Source: JBOFZL01 sp051655155 (GTDB lineage Bacteria > Bacillota > Clostridia > Peptostreptococcales > Filifactoraceae). Taken from it: a stretch of 39,339 bases of DNA. Shown piece by piece: positions 14,790 to 23,351 of the stretch. Location of the stretch: NCBI GenBank assembly GCA_051655155.1, contig JBOFZL010000085.1:1-39339 (forward strand), read 5' to 3'. Position 1 is the first letter of the stretch. Each line of letters starts with the position of its first letter. The notes beneath the pieces were generated by a model. The model was given only the letters and a program-made list of their open reading frames with translations, did no database searches and had not been told where the DNA came from. A program made the position numbers and the translations under genes.

Positions 14790-15085
14790 TTAATATCTAC
14801 CTCCAGTAATGAGTAATTATAATAGTCATCCCATTCAATTTTCTTTTCTATTCTATAGGTTTTATTTTTGTATAAGATAATATCATCTACACTAAAGCCC
14901 TCATCTGAAAACATCTGTTTAGTACCTTGTATATCCTGTCCAAACTCGTACTTTTTAGCCTGTTCAGTAATTGGTTGAATATCTACATATATATTATTGG
15001 TATCCTTAGTATTAATGACTACAAGCCTTCCTAATTCCTTTATAGGAGTCTTCTTAATTCTATTTATTACTTTGTCATAAAACAT
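14780..15085 (-). CDS. head-tail adaptor (stopper) protein
   Basis: A 101-residue beta-rich protein (RLVVINTKDTNNIYVDIQPI, DGFSV-like turns, ILYKNKTYRIEKKIEW) with the pattern of Phage_H_T_join / SPP1 gp16-like stoppers. It lies between the gp6-like connector and the gp10-like protein. The ATG at 15085 comes 4 bases after the connector's stop; the ribosome binding site is only moderate. Confidence 0.75.
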   Translation of the reverse strand: MFYDKVINRIKKTPIKELGRLVVINTKDTNNIYVDIQPITEQAKKYEFGQDIQGTKQMFSDEGFSVDDIILYKNKTYRIEKKIEWDDYYNYSLLEVDIKWQ

Positions 15086-15089
15086 AAAC

Positions 15090-15368
15090 TTACCACGCCC
15101 TAAACTTCTTTGGATTTGGCAACAGTAAGGCTATATCTCTTGTTATAGACATAGCCTCTACACCATTTTCATATGTTGTACTTCTAGGTCCTTGTGTCAT
15201 TGATATAACTCCTACAGTTTTAGTTCTATCTAACTTTTTCGAATTCTCTATTAATCTTTTTAATGCTAATGGATATTTAGACTTTATTTCTATATCTGTT
15301 ATTTTACTTTTTAAATAGTTTCTTATACTAATACAAGCCATTTGCTCATATTCCTGATCTGTGAACAT
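15090..15368 (-). CDS. gp6-like head-tail connector
   Basis: About 92 residues, mainly helical (YEQMACISIRNYLKSKITDIEIKSKYPLALKRLIENS), then a beta hairpin with MTQGPRSTTYE and DIALLLPNPKKFRAW. This matches the small DNA-packaging connectors (HK97 gp6, SPP1 gp15 type) that dock under the portal. ATG at 15368 with AGGTG six bases upstream is preferred to GTG at 15377. Confidence 0.8.
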   Translation of the reverse strand: MFTDQEYEQMACISIRNYLKSKITDIEIKSKYPLALKRLIENSKKLDRTKTVGVISMTQGPRSTTYENGVEAMSITRDIALLLPNPKKFRAW

Positions 15369-15385
15369 GTTACTCACCTACTTTG

Positions 15386-15419
15386 ACAAGAAAATAAGGT
15401 AGCATTAAGCCACCCTATT
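15386..15419 (-). terminator. terminator downstream of the capsid genes
   Basis: On the minus strand AATAGGGTGGC pairs with GCTACCTTATT through 11 pairs, two of them G-U, with a 5-base loop; TTTTCTT follows. It overlaps the stop region of the 70-residue gene and should limit expression of the connector genes relative to capsid. Confidence 0.82.
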
Positions 15420-15627
15420 TATTTTTATTCTTATTTGATTTCTTTTCTTCAACTGTATCTACTTCTACTTCTAACTTCTTAACTTCAAATCCATTACCTT
15501 CAAACCATGCTGCAAACCAAGGATTTGAGGTTTCAGTTTTACCATTTATAAAATTACATGGTCCATATTCACCATTATACTTATTTTCTTTATCTTTAAA
15601 CTTTATTTCAAACTTTTGATTTTCCAC
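15415..15627 (-). CDS. small capsid-linked protein, 70 aa
   Basis: A short protein with a structured front (KYNGEYGPCNFINGKTETSN, PWFAAWFEGNGFEVKKLEVE) and a lysine/asparagine tail (EEKKSNKNKNK). It lies right after the major capsid gene, where decoration, head-fibre or other head accessory proteins are often found. I do not recognise the family firmly. Its location before the terminator at 15386-15419 places it in the highly expressed capsid block. Confidence 0.7.
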   Translation of the reverse strand: MENQKFEIKFKDKENKYNGEYGPCNFINGKTETSNPWFAAWFEGNGFEVKKLEVEVDTVEEKKSNKNKNK

Positions 15628-15642
15628 TATAAATCCCCCTTA

Positions 15643-16617
15643 CTATTGAACCTTAATATTTCTTAGTACACCTGCAGCTCTAGTTTTCTTAAGGACTGCT
15701 GCTGCAACCATTTCAACTTCACCTTTTTTAACTGCGCCTGCTTCTTTGAAGTTAGGTAAAATAGTTTCAATAAGTTTACCACCTAATGGAGATGCTGCGT
15801 GCAATCCATCTAATGCAAATCTTGCTGCATAAAGATCTGTCAGGCCTGTTTGTGCACTACCTACTGTCCTGTTAACTATAGGAACTACTGGTATTGTATT
15901 TGTTCCATTGTAAAAGTATTTCATATCTACTAATGGAATTCCATTGTATGCATCTACAGGTCTACCAAAAGCATCAAGTGATTTATCCAAATATCCTAAC
16001 CTTCTTGCAACTGATCTTATTTTACCTATAAGTTTTGTATTACCCATAATCATATCTGGAGTACCGTCTAATTCTGCTAACATTTCATCAATTGCATCTA
16101 AGAAATCTTTTCCATTAGCTTCTATTGCTGAACTTGTACTTAAATCAATAACCTTTGAAGTTCCTACTTCTGTTACAGAACCTACTAACATTTTATCTAA
16201 TCCATCAAAGCCTTTTACTGCTTTATCTCCATTTATTAATTGATTATGGAAAGTATTAATTGTTGCAGTTATCTTCTCTTGTAACTGGAAATTAACCTCA
16301 TTTACTGCACCACTAGTTTTTGCAATAACTCTATCAATATCAAAACTTCCACCAAAGATTTTCAAATCAACTGACTTGTTTTGTCTATCTGCAACTTGTG
16401 GAGAATATTCAGTATTAATATCTCTAAATGCTGCTGTTGCTGGAGATTTCAATTGTGTATAACCATAAGTTAAATTACTTCCTCCAGTTCCTGGAGATAC
16501 TGTATCATCAAATATTAATTTATCCATTAATAATGATCCCCTTCTAAATTCATCTACCACCATTTGGTCTACTTTATTACTCATTCCTACTTTTGCTTGC
16601 GCTAATGTAATTGGCAT
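15643..16617 (-). CDS. major capsid protein
   Basis: A 324-residue HK97-fold capsid protein. The N-terminal part (MPITLAQAKVGMSNKVDQMV) leads to an N-arm and E-loop region (DDTVSPGTGGSNLTYGYTQL), with the A and P domains behind (TINTFHNQLINGD, MIMGNTKLIGKIRSVARRLG). There is no long N-terminal delta domain, consistent with the separate scaffold gene just upstream. Placement between scaffold and connector genes supports the call. A clear ribosome binding site (AGAGAGG) precedes the ATG. Confidence 0.92.
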   Translation of the reverse strand: MPITLAQAKVGMSNKVDQMVVDEFRRGSLLMDKLIFDDTVSPGTGGSNLTYGYTQLKSPATAAFRDINTEYSPQVADRQNKSVDLKIFGGSFDIDRVIAKTSGAVNEVNFQLQEKITATINTFHNQLINGDKAVKGFDGLDKMLVGSVTEVGTSKVIDLSTSSAIEANGKDFLDAIDEMLAELDGTPDMIMGNTKLIGKIRSVARRLGYLDKSLDAFGRPVDAYNGIPLVDMKYFYNGTNTIPVVPIVNRTVGSAQTGLTDLYAARFALDGLHAASPLGGKLIETILPNFKEAGAVKKGEVEMVAAAVLKKTRAAGVLRNIKVQ

Positions 16618-16633
16618 ATTTTATCATCCTCTC

Positions 16634-17230
16634 TTATTTATAAAAATCTGCTAATGCACCACCTAAAGTGGTTTCTACTTTTCCACCACCTGCTGGTGGA
16701 GTATAAATATTTTCACCTAATTTTTTATCTACTTCTTTATTAGTAGATGTGTTTATTATTTCTGTTAATGTTTCTAATTTCTTATTAAAGCCTTCTTCTG
16801 TATCATCATAAATAAAATCTAATACTCTACTATCAACACCCTTTTCACTTAATATTTTTGTGTACTTGCTAGAATTATCAGATTTTATTCTAAGTTTTTT
16901 TTCAGCTTCAATTTCTTTTCTTAAATTTTCAAGTTCAATTTGCTCTGGAGTTTTATTTTTGTTATCTGCTTTATCCAAAGCCTCCTGAATCTTTTTAGGT
17001 AATGTTTTTTCTTCATACCCATTGATACCTATAGATACTGCTCTGTCTTTTTCACCAGTCCAATACCCTTTGATTGTTTCATTATTGGCCAATAACTCTT
17101 TAAAGTCTTCTAAACTCATATTAAAAGACTTAGCTAAATCTTTTATCTCTTCATGATCCTTTAGAGTATCAATAACATTATCCTCATCCCCTAAAGTCTC
17201 TATTAATTTTAATAATTCACTTTTTTTCAT
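16634..17230 (-). CDS. scaffolding protein (DUF4355/GP20-like)
   Basis: A charged helical protein of about 198 residues (EQIELENLRKEIEAEKKLRIK) with a glycine-rich, then helical C-terminus (TPPAGGGKVETTLGGALADFYK). This is the DUF4355/GP20 scaffold type that guides capsid assembly and then leaves. Three in-frame ATGs start the frame (17245, 17236, 17230); the last is best placed, eight bases after GGAGG, but 17236 is possible. It precedes the capsid gene, as scaffolds do. Confidence 0.88.
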   Translation of the reverse strand: MKKSELLKLIETLGDEDNVIDTLKDHEEIKDLAKSFNMSLEDFKELLANNETIKGYWTGEKDRAVSIGINGYEEKTLPKKIQEALDKADNKNKTPEQIELENLRKEIEAEKKLRIKSDNSSKYTKILSEKGVDSRVLDFIYDDTEEGFNKKLETLTEIINTSTNKEVDKKLGENIYTPPAGGGKVETTLGGALADFYK

Positions 17231-17250
17231 TTTCATTTCCTCCATCCCCC

Positions 17251-17271
17251 TGTAGTTTGCTACCTACAGAG
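17251..17271 (-). other. hairpin in the scaffold leader
   Basis: CTGTAG and CTACAG pair around an 8-base loop just before the GGGGG and GGAGG ahead of the scaffold gene. It may shape access to the ribosome binding site; no T run follows. Confidence 0.45.
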
Positions 17272-17287
17272 TATTAATTTTTATATA

Positions 17288-17313
17288 ATAAAAAGCCTTA
17301 GTTTCCTAAGACT
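17288..17313 (-). terminator. terminator upstream of scaffold and capsid
   Basis: On the minus strand AGTCTTAG / CTAAGGCT (one G-U pair) with a GAAA tetraloop is followed by TTTTTA. It lies between the 83-residue gene and scaffold, so capsid expression must come from read-through, antitermination or a promoter I do not see. Confidence 0.8.
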
Positions 17314-17316
17314 TAA

Positions 17317-17568
17317 TTACCTTGTTACCTCATTATAGATTTTTTGTTCTGTACTTACTACTGGAAGATCCTTTGCAAAGAAAGTACATTTTAAACCTAA
17401 TTCTAATACCTCTAAGTTGTTATCACTTAAAATTTTATTTAAATTAGTTTTTATAGTAGTCATCTGGTCAACACTTTTACATATCAATCTATTTCTACAT
17501 AACTCACATTTCCCCATATCATTTAAATCTATCCACTGTTTAGGTGGATTTGTTGGATTTGTTGGCAT
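17317..17568 (-). CDS. hypothetical protein with Cys pair, 83 aa
   Basis: An 83-residue protein with a Pro/Asn-rich start (MPTNPTNPPKQW) and a CELCRNRLIC segment, then a helical middle and another Cys. The cysteines could bind zinc, but spacing fits no family I recognise. AAAGGAGG precedes the ATG, which overlaps the stop of the upstream 43-residue gene (TAATG). It lies between the minor head protein and scaffold genes. Confidence 0.7.
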   Translation of the reverse strand: MPTNPTNPPKQWIDLNDMGKCELCRNRLICKSVDQMTTIKTNLNKILSDNNLEVLELGLKCTFFAKDLPVVSTEQKIYNEVTR

Positions 17569-17699
17569 TAGTTTACCTCCTTTACTTTCTCATATTTTTG
17601 AATTATTCTATCTAAAGTTTCTTCAATTTCTTTTAGGTCATCTTTAAATTCTTGTATACCTTCAACTTCTATTTTAAATTTAAAAGGATTTTGTTCCAC
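17568..17699 (-). CDS. small hypothetical protein, 43 aa (GTG start)
   Basis: A 43-residue, mostly helical charged protein (FKIEVEGIQEFKDDLKEIEE...). It begins at GTG 17699 with GGGGG eight bases upstream and ends in TAATG overlapping the next gene. It is too short for routine gene callers, but the spacing and coupling support it. No family recognised. Confidence 0.62.
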   Translation of the reverse strand: MEQNPFKFKIEVEGIQEFKDDLKEIEETLDRIIQKYEKVKEVN

Positions 17700-17715
17700 C
17701 TAAATCACCCCCTTA

Positions 17716-17892
17716 CTATTTATTTCCATACCAATATGGTTCATATCTTGCTGATTCATGTTTTGCTATAATTTCTTTTCTCTCTAAGCATTTTTCACAA
17801 TAATAAATATCTATTTTAGTGAATGTATCATTATAAGTTCCATTACTTCTTTTATAGTCGCTTCCTTGGAAATTCCATTTATGTTCACACAT
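17716..17892 (-). CDS. small zinc-ribbon-like protein
   Basis: About 58 residues beginning MCEHKWNFQG and containing CEKCLERK; C-x-H plus CxxC would make a small zinc ribbon. The frame is open 30 bases further upstream to an ATG at 17922, but that start sits directly at the end of a terminator hairpin, while the ATG at 17892 has GAAGGG upstream. Function unknown; similar small zinc proteins are common near head genes of Firmicute phages. Confidence 0.68.
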   Translation of the reverse strand: MCEHKWNFQGSDYKRSNGTYNDTFTKIDIYYCEKCLERKEIIAKHESARYEPYWYGNK

Positions 17893-17923
17893 TCTATACC
17901 CTTCTTTCTTAATTTTAGGCATG

Positions 17924-17956
17924 AAAAAAGCACATACCTTTTATTTAGTAAGTGCT
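17924..17956 (-). terminator. terminator after the minor head block
   Basis: AAGCAC pairs with GTGCTT on the minus strand, with further pairs inside the loop, and TTTTTT follows. It separates the portal/minor-head genes from the small genes before scaffold. Confidence 0.72.
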
Positions 17957-17958
17957 TC

Positions 17959-18075
17959 TTAATTTTTTTCTAATTTCTTTATTATTTTTTCCAATTCTTT
18001 CATTTCTTCTTCAGTCATTTCTTTTGGGTCTGGTTCATTACCACTATCATCATGAATTAAAAACATATCTTTCAT
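17959..18075 (-). CDS. small acidic hypothetical protein, 38 aa
   Basis: A 38-residue protein (MKDMFLIHDDSGNEPDPKEM, then a charged helix to EKN). TAGGAG lies nine bases before the ATG and the gene follows the minor head protein by 12 bases, so it is very likely translated. The helix (EEEMKELEKIIKKLEK) has heptad character. No family recognised. Confidence 0.65.
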   Translation of the reverse strand: MKDMFLIHDDSGNEPDPKEMTEEEMKELEKIIKKLEKN

Positions 18076-18087
18076 TAGACTTCACTC

Positions 18088-19539
18088 CTATTTTTCTATA
18101 TAATCAAACAACTTTAAATTATACAATTCATCAGTTGCTCTAATTCTTGCTATATCTGAATTCATAGTTTCTTTCTTATATTTAGTATAATAGTATTGAT
18201 AGATTTTTTCAATATCTTTTGACCTATCCATATTGTAAATATAATGTATTGAACCATCATGTCCAGCTACAATTGACATTTCTACATTCTTTTGATTGTA
18301 TATTGCTTTTATATCTGAATATGATAATCTTCCACCTCCTGGGTGATTGTGTAATAAAATTATTTTATCATATTTTTGTATTTCATCATATTGCTCTTTG
18401 GTTATTCCAGTAGCTAAATTTTCGTTACTAGTTCTATTTGAAACTATTTCTTTTCCTGTTTTACTATCTATAATTACTATATCTTCTGAACCTGTTCCAT
18501 CTCTGTGTTCTAATATCTTTTTACTTTCCGAATATAAACTTTCTTTAGCATTTTTACTTACAGGTAAGTTCTCAAATTTCTCATGAAACTTCTGACTATT
18601 AACAATTTTTCTATCAACTGTATAATCATTTTGAATATCCTTTTTGCTAATCTTTACATTATTATGGTGAAGTTTATATTTATCATCATACCACTCTTGA
18701 TATTTCTGATAGTCAATATTCTCCCCATTTTCATTGTCAATTCGCTTTTCAGGTCTCCAGTCCTTATCAGGTAATCCAATATAGCAACATCTACAACCTA
18801 CGTGTTTAGGTATTGGTGGTCTATCCTTATTTTTTTGATATGTTTTACCATCTAGTCCACTACAATCACTACAAGTCTTACCATCTAATGTAGCATCATA
18901 TAAAAGCCACTCAACATCATTTTCTTTGAACCATTCTTCATTTGCTTTTGCTTGTGCTCTAGCTATCTGATCATTAACTAATCTTTTAGTATTATATGCA
19001 TTTGAATTATAAAGAGTTTTTATTTCTTTCTCTATATCATTAACTGATATTTTACCTTTAAGGAATTCATCTACCCTTTTCTGAGTATGCTTATAAACCT
19101 CATCTTTGTTATTCCAAATTCTACTTTTAGCAGTTTTACCAGCTACTTTATCATTCTTAATCTTATCTATTACCTTTTTATCTATAGGTTTAACACCTGC
19201 ATCTTTACCTAGATTAGTTACATAATCATTTATTCCCCATTTATCCTTAGCAGTTTTTTCTATTATTTTATCTAGAGCTTTTACTTCTGATTTTGCTTCT
19301 ATGGTAAAATTATCCTTTATCAATTTATCTAATGCTTTTTTACTTTCAAAATAATCCTTATTAGATAATTCCATAAACTCATTTTTTACTGGTTTAAATA
19401 GAATTATTGAAGCTATAGCCTGTAATAAGAAATCTCTATTCTGCTTTTGTTCTAACAACATTGAATTTATATCTTTTTCACCATTTTGATATAACTCTGC
19501 CGTTAGATTCATCATTATATCAATGAATAAATCATTCAT
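18088..19539 (-). CDS. minor head protein (SPP1 gp7 / Mu F-like) fused to a JAMM-type metalloprotease domain
   Basis: A 483-residue protein. The N-terminal two thirds are a Mu F/SPP1 gp7-like minor head protein, with the signature region at about 215-255 (TLDGKTCSDCSGLDG, then PPIPKHVGCRCCY). Residues about 320-445 form a second domain with LLHNHPGGGRLSYSD (near 397-411), the HxHP...SxxD metal site of JAMM/MPN proteins such as RadC and lambda K. It may be a virion-borne peptidase that processes head proteins or enters the cell (inference). It overlaps the portal gene by 8 bases. JAMM domains on gp7-like proteins occur but are less common than the plain form. Confidence 0.85.
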   Translation of the reverse strand: MNDLFIDIMMNLTAELYQNGEKDINSMLLEQKQNRDFLLQAIASIILFKPVKNEFMELSNKDYFESKKALDKLIKDNFTIEAKSEVKALDKIIEKTAKDKWGINDYVTNLGKDAGVKPIDKKVIDKIKNDKVAGKTAKSRIWNNKDEVYKHTQKRVDEFLKGKISVNDIEKEIKTLYNSNAYNTKRLVNDQIARAQAKANEEWFKENDVEWLLYDATLDGKTCSDCSGLDGKTYQKNKDRPPIPKHVGCRCCYIGLPDKDWRPEKRIDNENGENIDYQKYQEWYDDKYKLHHNNVKISKKDIQNDYTVDRKIVNSQKFHEKFENLPVSKNAKESLYSESKKILEHRDGTGSEDIVIIDSKTGKEIVSNRTSNENLATGITKEQYDEIQKYDKIILLHNHPGGGRLSYSDIKAIYNQKNVEMSIVAGHDGSIHYIYNMDRSKDIEKIYQYYYTKYKKETMNSDIARIRATDELYNLKLFDYIEK

Positions 19540-20887
19540 CTATACCAGCCCCTAAGTTATCTAAATCTTCTATAGGTTTCTGTTCTAGTAATTCCTTTTT
19601 AATCTTCTCACCTTCAGCTACTGGATTATTTATTTTAGATATCCAACTCCTCTTAGTCTCATTTGAAACTACTTCTTGTGGTATTTTAGATATAATATCT
19701 GCAGTAGCTACGTCATCAACTGGAATCTTTGGAGTAAATTCTATTTTAATTAAACCAGGATCATATACTTTAGATTCTTTAACATCTAAATACCTAAACA
19801 AGCAAATCAATCTAGTTCTAAGTATACTAGACAATGCTTTTTCATTATCCACACACTTATTTTCAAGCGAGTTCATTCTAGTCCTAAGAGCCATTCCTGA
19901 AATATTACTTTGCATCTTCTGATTTTGGTCCACATGTGATGTTAATGTATAAATTAAATCCTTCAATTCATCTCTTGTATTTTTTATAAAAGTATCATTA
20001 ATATTCTTTATTAACCATTCTGCATCCTCTATTTTCTTATCACCAAAATATAAAATAGAGTTATTCTTTATTACTGGTTGCCTTTTCTTTGGTTCTCCTT
20101 TTTCATCTATAACTACATTACCTTTTTCATCTACCTCATCTTCTAATTCAATCCCAAACATTTTTAATATAGCATTCTTTATTTCACTTATTTCTGTTGC
20201 CATATCACTTATATTTTCTTCAAAGGCATCTTGAATAGTCTTAATAGTTCTATAGATAGTTTTGTCACCTTCTACATAACCTCTTTCTTCAGTGTATACT
20301 TTACCTCCTATAGTTCCAAATCCTACTGGAACTACTCCAAAATAATGTGATGTTGGTGATATTAATTCGTTAAATTTATTATCATAATGATAAATATATT
20401 TATCATCATATACATCTATATAAACTTTATCTGAAAATGACTTAGTAAAAATTCGCATAAAAAAAAGAGGCTCTCCATATTCATCAAAATACATATACCC
20501 CTCAAGAGGATCAATTATTTTATTTTTAAATTTCTTATACTTATCCAAATAGTTTATTTCAAATGCTGCACCAAACTTAATTAATGTTTCACCCAATATA
20601 ATATCGTGATCCTCTTTATTGGCTTGTAAATAATAATCTATATCTTTTATAACTTGCTCATTATCATCTTTACTTGTATAAGTAATTGGATTTCCAAAAC
20701 TATACCTTGCTTCTTCATCTACTAACTTTTGTATAAAATTAGTTTTTATGTTAATACTTTTTCCCGGTATAGCATTTAATATAGTCCCTTCCTTAAAGTT
20801 GCCCCAGTAATACCTATTTATATCTTCGTAATGTGTTAGATTACTCAAAAAATCATCATAACACTTTTTTAAAATATCTATATCCAC
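19532..20887 (-). CDS. portal protein (SPP1 gp6-like)
   Basis: The dodecameric portal, 451 residues, through which DNA enters and leaves the head. The N-terminal NRYYWGNFKEGTILNAIPG and KTNFIQKLVDEEARYSFGNP segments and the SGMALRTRMNSLENKC region (about 328-343) match SPP1 gp6-type portals. It stands directly after terL and before the minor head gene. The C-terminal tail is acidic (EDLDNLGAGIDE). Confidence 0.92.
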   Translation of the reverse strand: MDIDILKKCYDDFLSNLTHYEDINRYYWGNFKEGTILNAIPGKSINIKTNFIQKLVDEEARYSFGNPITYTSKDDNEQVIKDIDYYLQANKEDHDIILGETLIKFGAAFEINYLDKYKKFKNKIIDPLEGYMYFDEYGEPLFFMRIFTKSFSDKVYIDVYDDKYIYHYDNKFNELISPTSHYFGVVPVGFGTIGGKVYTEERGYVEGDKTIYRTIKTIQDAFEENISDMATEISEIKNAILKMFGIELEDEVDEKGNVVIDEKGEPKKRQPVIKNNSILYFGDKKIEDAEWLIKNINDTFIKNTRDELKDLIYTLTSHVDQNQKMQSNISGMALRTRMNSLENKCVDNEKALSSILRTRLICLFRYLDVKESKVYDPGLIKIEFTPKIPVDDVATADIISKIPQEVVSNETKRSWISKINNPVAEGEKIKKELLEQKPIEDLDNLGAGIDE

Positions 20888-20902
20888 TATTGCACCACCT
20901 TT

Positions 20903-22603
20903 CTAATAACTTCCTATTCTTAAAATTGTTCTTTTAGATATTTTCTCTAGTTGAATTGAGCATTCTGAAACAACATCAGGAGCATCATCATGTACACTAT
21001 ATTTTTGCCCCTGAAAATCTAATATCTGTTGTGTAAAATCCTTATTATCATCTACAAATATTATCTGCCCATTGTTAACATCATCAGCTATTACGGATAT
21101 CTTTTCATCCTTATTCTTTTTCTGCATTTCATTAATCCAAATAAATCTTCTATGCCTCAATCTAGGTTCTTCACCTATTAATTCTTTAATCTTAACTACA
21201 TCTGCCCCACTAAATACATTTTTTTCAATACAAATATGGGTTATATCCTCAAATTCTAATAAAAGTTCAATAACTTTTTTACAATAATTATCAAAACTTA
21301 ATTTCTCTAAAATTAACTTTCTCATATATTTAAATCCATTAGTAGCAATTGATCCAACTACCATAGCATTAAAATCTGATTTTTTATTAGTTGTTGCTGT
21401 TGGATCTATACAAAGCATTGTCTTTCTAAATCTGTGATTCTCAATTTCTTCTTTACTTTGAGTCCTTACACCCTTGAACCACTTCTCACCTATAGCACTT
21501 GCATCATTCATCATTTCTGACATAAAAGCGGACCTATTTTCCCAATATGGAATAGCCAAGTCATTAAAACAATCCCACTTTTCTTCCCATAACACTGGAA
21601 ACTTCATTTCTTCTTTATGCTTAATATAAAACTCATGGGCCACTTTCTTACTATCTTCAAATTTATCATTGAAGTATAGTTTTTTACACTTTATCCATAA
21701 ATCACTATCAAATATATCATCTACAGATTGACCATCCTCTAATAGAACTGCCCTTCTTAGAAATGTTTCATAATCTTTACTTCTAGATAATTTTGAAATC
21801 AAGCAATCTACATGTAGTACTGTTCCAATACTTATTATCTTAGTAGCAGATTTAATTTTCTTACCATTTCTAAATACTGCTGTATCTCCACACTTTTCAA
21901 TTTCCTTACACCATTTTTGCCAGTGCTTTTCCCTTGCATCATCAGTTAATATGTTCTTTTCGTCTTGGAAATCATCAGCAATTATTACAGTAGGTCTTAT
22001 TCCTTTCCAGTTTGCCCCTCTGACCGAGGAAGCTGAACCAACTGCTCTTATATAGGTGTCGTTTGTAAACTCAATCTCGTTGGCATTTACCTTATATTTT
22101 TTTGTATCTATAAGCATTCCAAAATGTTTTATTATAACCTTATTTTCATTGAATACTTTTTTTATAGAATCAATAAACTGTGTTGCATCATCATCTTTTT
22201 TGGCACCAAGTAGAGTAAACCTTGATTTCCTATAACAATGATTCCAAATTGACAAAGCTAAATCACAAACTGTAGTCTTTGCAAAACCTCTAGATACTGC
22301 TATATTCAATTTATCTATTTCATCATCAACAAAGGTTTTATTAAGAATATCCCACATTTCATAATGATCCTTACTTAATTCTCTAGCTTCATTTCCTTCC
22401 TTCACAACAAATATATCCTGGAGAAAATACAAACAAAAAAATGATATATCCATTTGACCTAAAGATTTAGCCAGTTTAGAAATATCATTGTTTCTTATAA
22501 GTTTTATTGCTTTTTCTTCACCATAGTATTTAACTAAATACTTTTTCAATATATATACCCTATATAATTCATCACTAAACTCTTTATTATCATAATAGAT
22601 CAT
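20903..22603 (-). CDS. terminase large subunit
   Basis: The packaging motor ATPase-nuclease, 566 residues. The Walker A-like loop is at 104-111 (SRGFAKTT), Walker B at about 204-212 (PTVIIADDFQDE), and the RNase H-like nuclease begins at D399 (MLCIDPTA), with a second acidic site in ICIEKN (near 457) and a late HDDAPDVVSE. It is separated from terS by the resolvase cassette, which is unusual. Upstream is a terminator at 22621-22650, so expression must come by read-through or an unseen promoter. Confidence 0.95.
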   Translation of the reverse strand: MIYYDNKEFSDELYRVYILKKYLVKYYGEEKAIKLIRNNDISKLAKSLGQMDISFFCLYFLQDIFVVKEGNEARELSKDHYEMWDILNKTFVDDEIDKLNIAVSRGFAKTTVCDLALSIWNHCYRKSRFTLLGAKKDDDATQFIDSIKKVFNENKVIIKHFGMLIDTKKYKVNANEIEFTNDTYIRAVGSASSVRGANWKGIRPTVIIADDFQDEKNILTDDAREKHWQKWCKEIEKCGDTAVFRNGKKIKSATKIISIGTVLHVDCLISKLSRSKDYETFLRRAVLLEDGQSVDDIFDSDLWIKCKKLYFNDKFEDSKKVAHEFYIKHKEEMKFPVLWEEKWDCFNDLAIPYWENRSAFMSEMMNDASAIGEKWFKGVRTQSKEEIENHRFRKTMLCIDPTATTNKKSDFNAMVVGSIATNGFKYMRKLILEKLSFDNYCKKVIELLLEFEDITHICIEKNVFSGADVVKIKELIGEEPRLRHRRFIWINEMQKKNKDEKISVIADDVNNGQIIFVDDNKDFTQQILDFQGQKYSVHDDAPDVVSECSIQLEKISKRTILRIGSY

Positions 22604-22620
22604 ATACTTTCTCCTTTCTA

Positions 22621-22650
22621 TAAAATAAAAAGAACCCCTTTAAGAGTTCT
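22621..22650 (-). terminator. terminator at the end of the resolvase gene
   Basis: On the minus strand AGAACTCT pairs with GGGGTTCT (two U-G pairs) with a TAAA loop, then TTTTATTTTAT. The stem begins within the resolvase's last codons. It makes the resolvase a self-terminated cassette ahead of terL. Confidence 0.82.
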
Positions 22651-23200
22651 CATATTCTTTAACTAATTTATAAAATGTATTTCTCTTCAATCCCATTTCT
22701 TCCATTGCTGCATTAGCAGTCATTTCTCTTCTTTTCCATATTGGGTAAACCTCTTTCCAATTTTCAGGAAACTCTATTTCTTTTCTACCTTTATACTTTC
22801 CCTTTTCCTTAGCTAAGGCTATCCCCTCTCTTTGTCTCTCTAACAAATTAGCCCTTTCAAATTCATTTATAGCACCTATCATAGTAAGCATTAACTTACC
22901 AGTTGGAGTTGCTGTGTCTAGATTTTCTTTGATACTCTTTAGACTTATATTTTTACTTTCTAATTGTTCTATTATTTCTAATAGATCCTTAGTGCTTCTT
23001 GCAAGTCTAGAGAAATCCCAAATATATATTGTATCCCCTTCACGAGCAAACTCTAACATCTCTTTTAATTTTGGTCTGTTAGTATCTTTACCTGATACCT
23101 TTTCTGAAAACCACTTTTCTATATTATATTTCTTTAATCCTTCTAATTGTCTACCTTCATTTTGTTCTACTGTACTAACCCTTACATAAGCAATATTCAT
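22640..23200 (-). CDS. serine recombinase (resolvase/invertase family)
   Basis: A 186-residue small serine recombinase. R7 and the nucleophile S9 lie in YVRVSTVEQ; DFSRLARS (near 63-70) and the E helix (GAINEFERANLLERQREG) complete the catalytic domain. The C-terminal HTH (MTANAAMEEMGLKRNTFYKL) binds DNA. It lies between terS and terL with its own promoter and terminator and a res-like dyad upstream. Likely role: resolving genome dimers, as on plasmids (inference); DNA inversion is the alternative, but no invertible segment is seen. Confidence 0.93.
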   Translation of the reverse strand: MNIAYVRVSTVEQNEGRQLEGLKKYNIEKWFSEKVSGKDTNRPKLKEMLEFAREGDTIYIWDFSRLARSTKDLLEIIEQLESKNISLKSIKENLDTATPTGKLMLTMIGAINEFERANLLERQREGIALAKEKGKYKGRKEIEFPENWKEVYPIWKRREMTANAAMEEMGLKRNTFYKLVKEYENS

Positions 23201-23298
23201 AATTATTGACCCCTTTCAAACTTGAAAAATACTACAGAATTTTTTGGAGGTTAAAGGCCCAAAAACGAGAATACCCTTTTAGAACCCACCCATTCGAC

Positions 23299-23322
23299 AT
23301 TATGCGACATTTTGTCGATAAT
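23299..23322. promoter_or_regulatory. candidate res crossover site
   Basis: ATTAT-G-CGACA-TTT-TGTCG-ATAAT is a nearly perfect dyad about 100 bases before the resolvase start. Its size and position fit a crossover or binding subsite of a small serine recombinase. A nearby TTCGACATTATG (23294-23304) could be a further half-site. Confidence 0.5.
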
Positions 23323-23351
23323 ATCTCTTTTACTCCTCACTTCTTAATATT

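Noticed and set aside
22640..23200. Serine recombinase as the integrase of the phage
   Set aside because: It is a small 186-residue resolvase type without the large C-terminal domain of serine integrases; a tyrosine integrase with an attP-like region is present.
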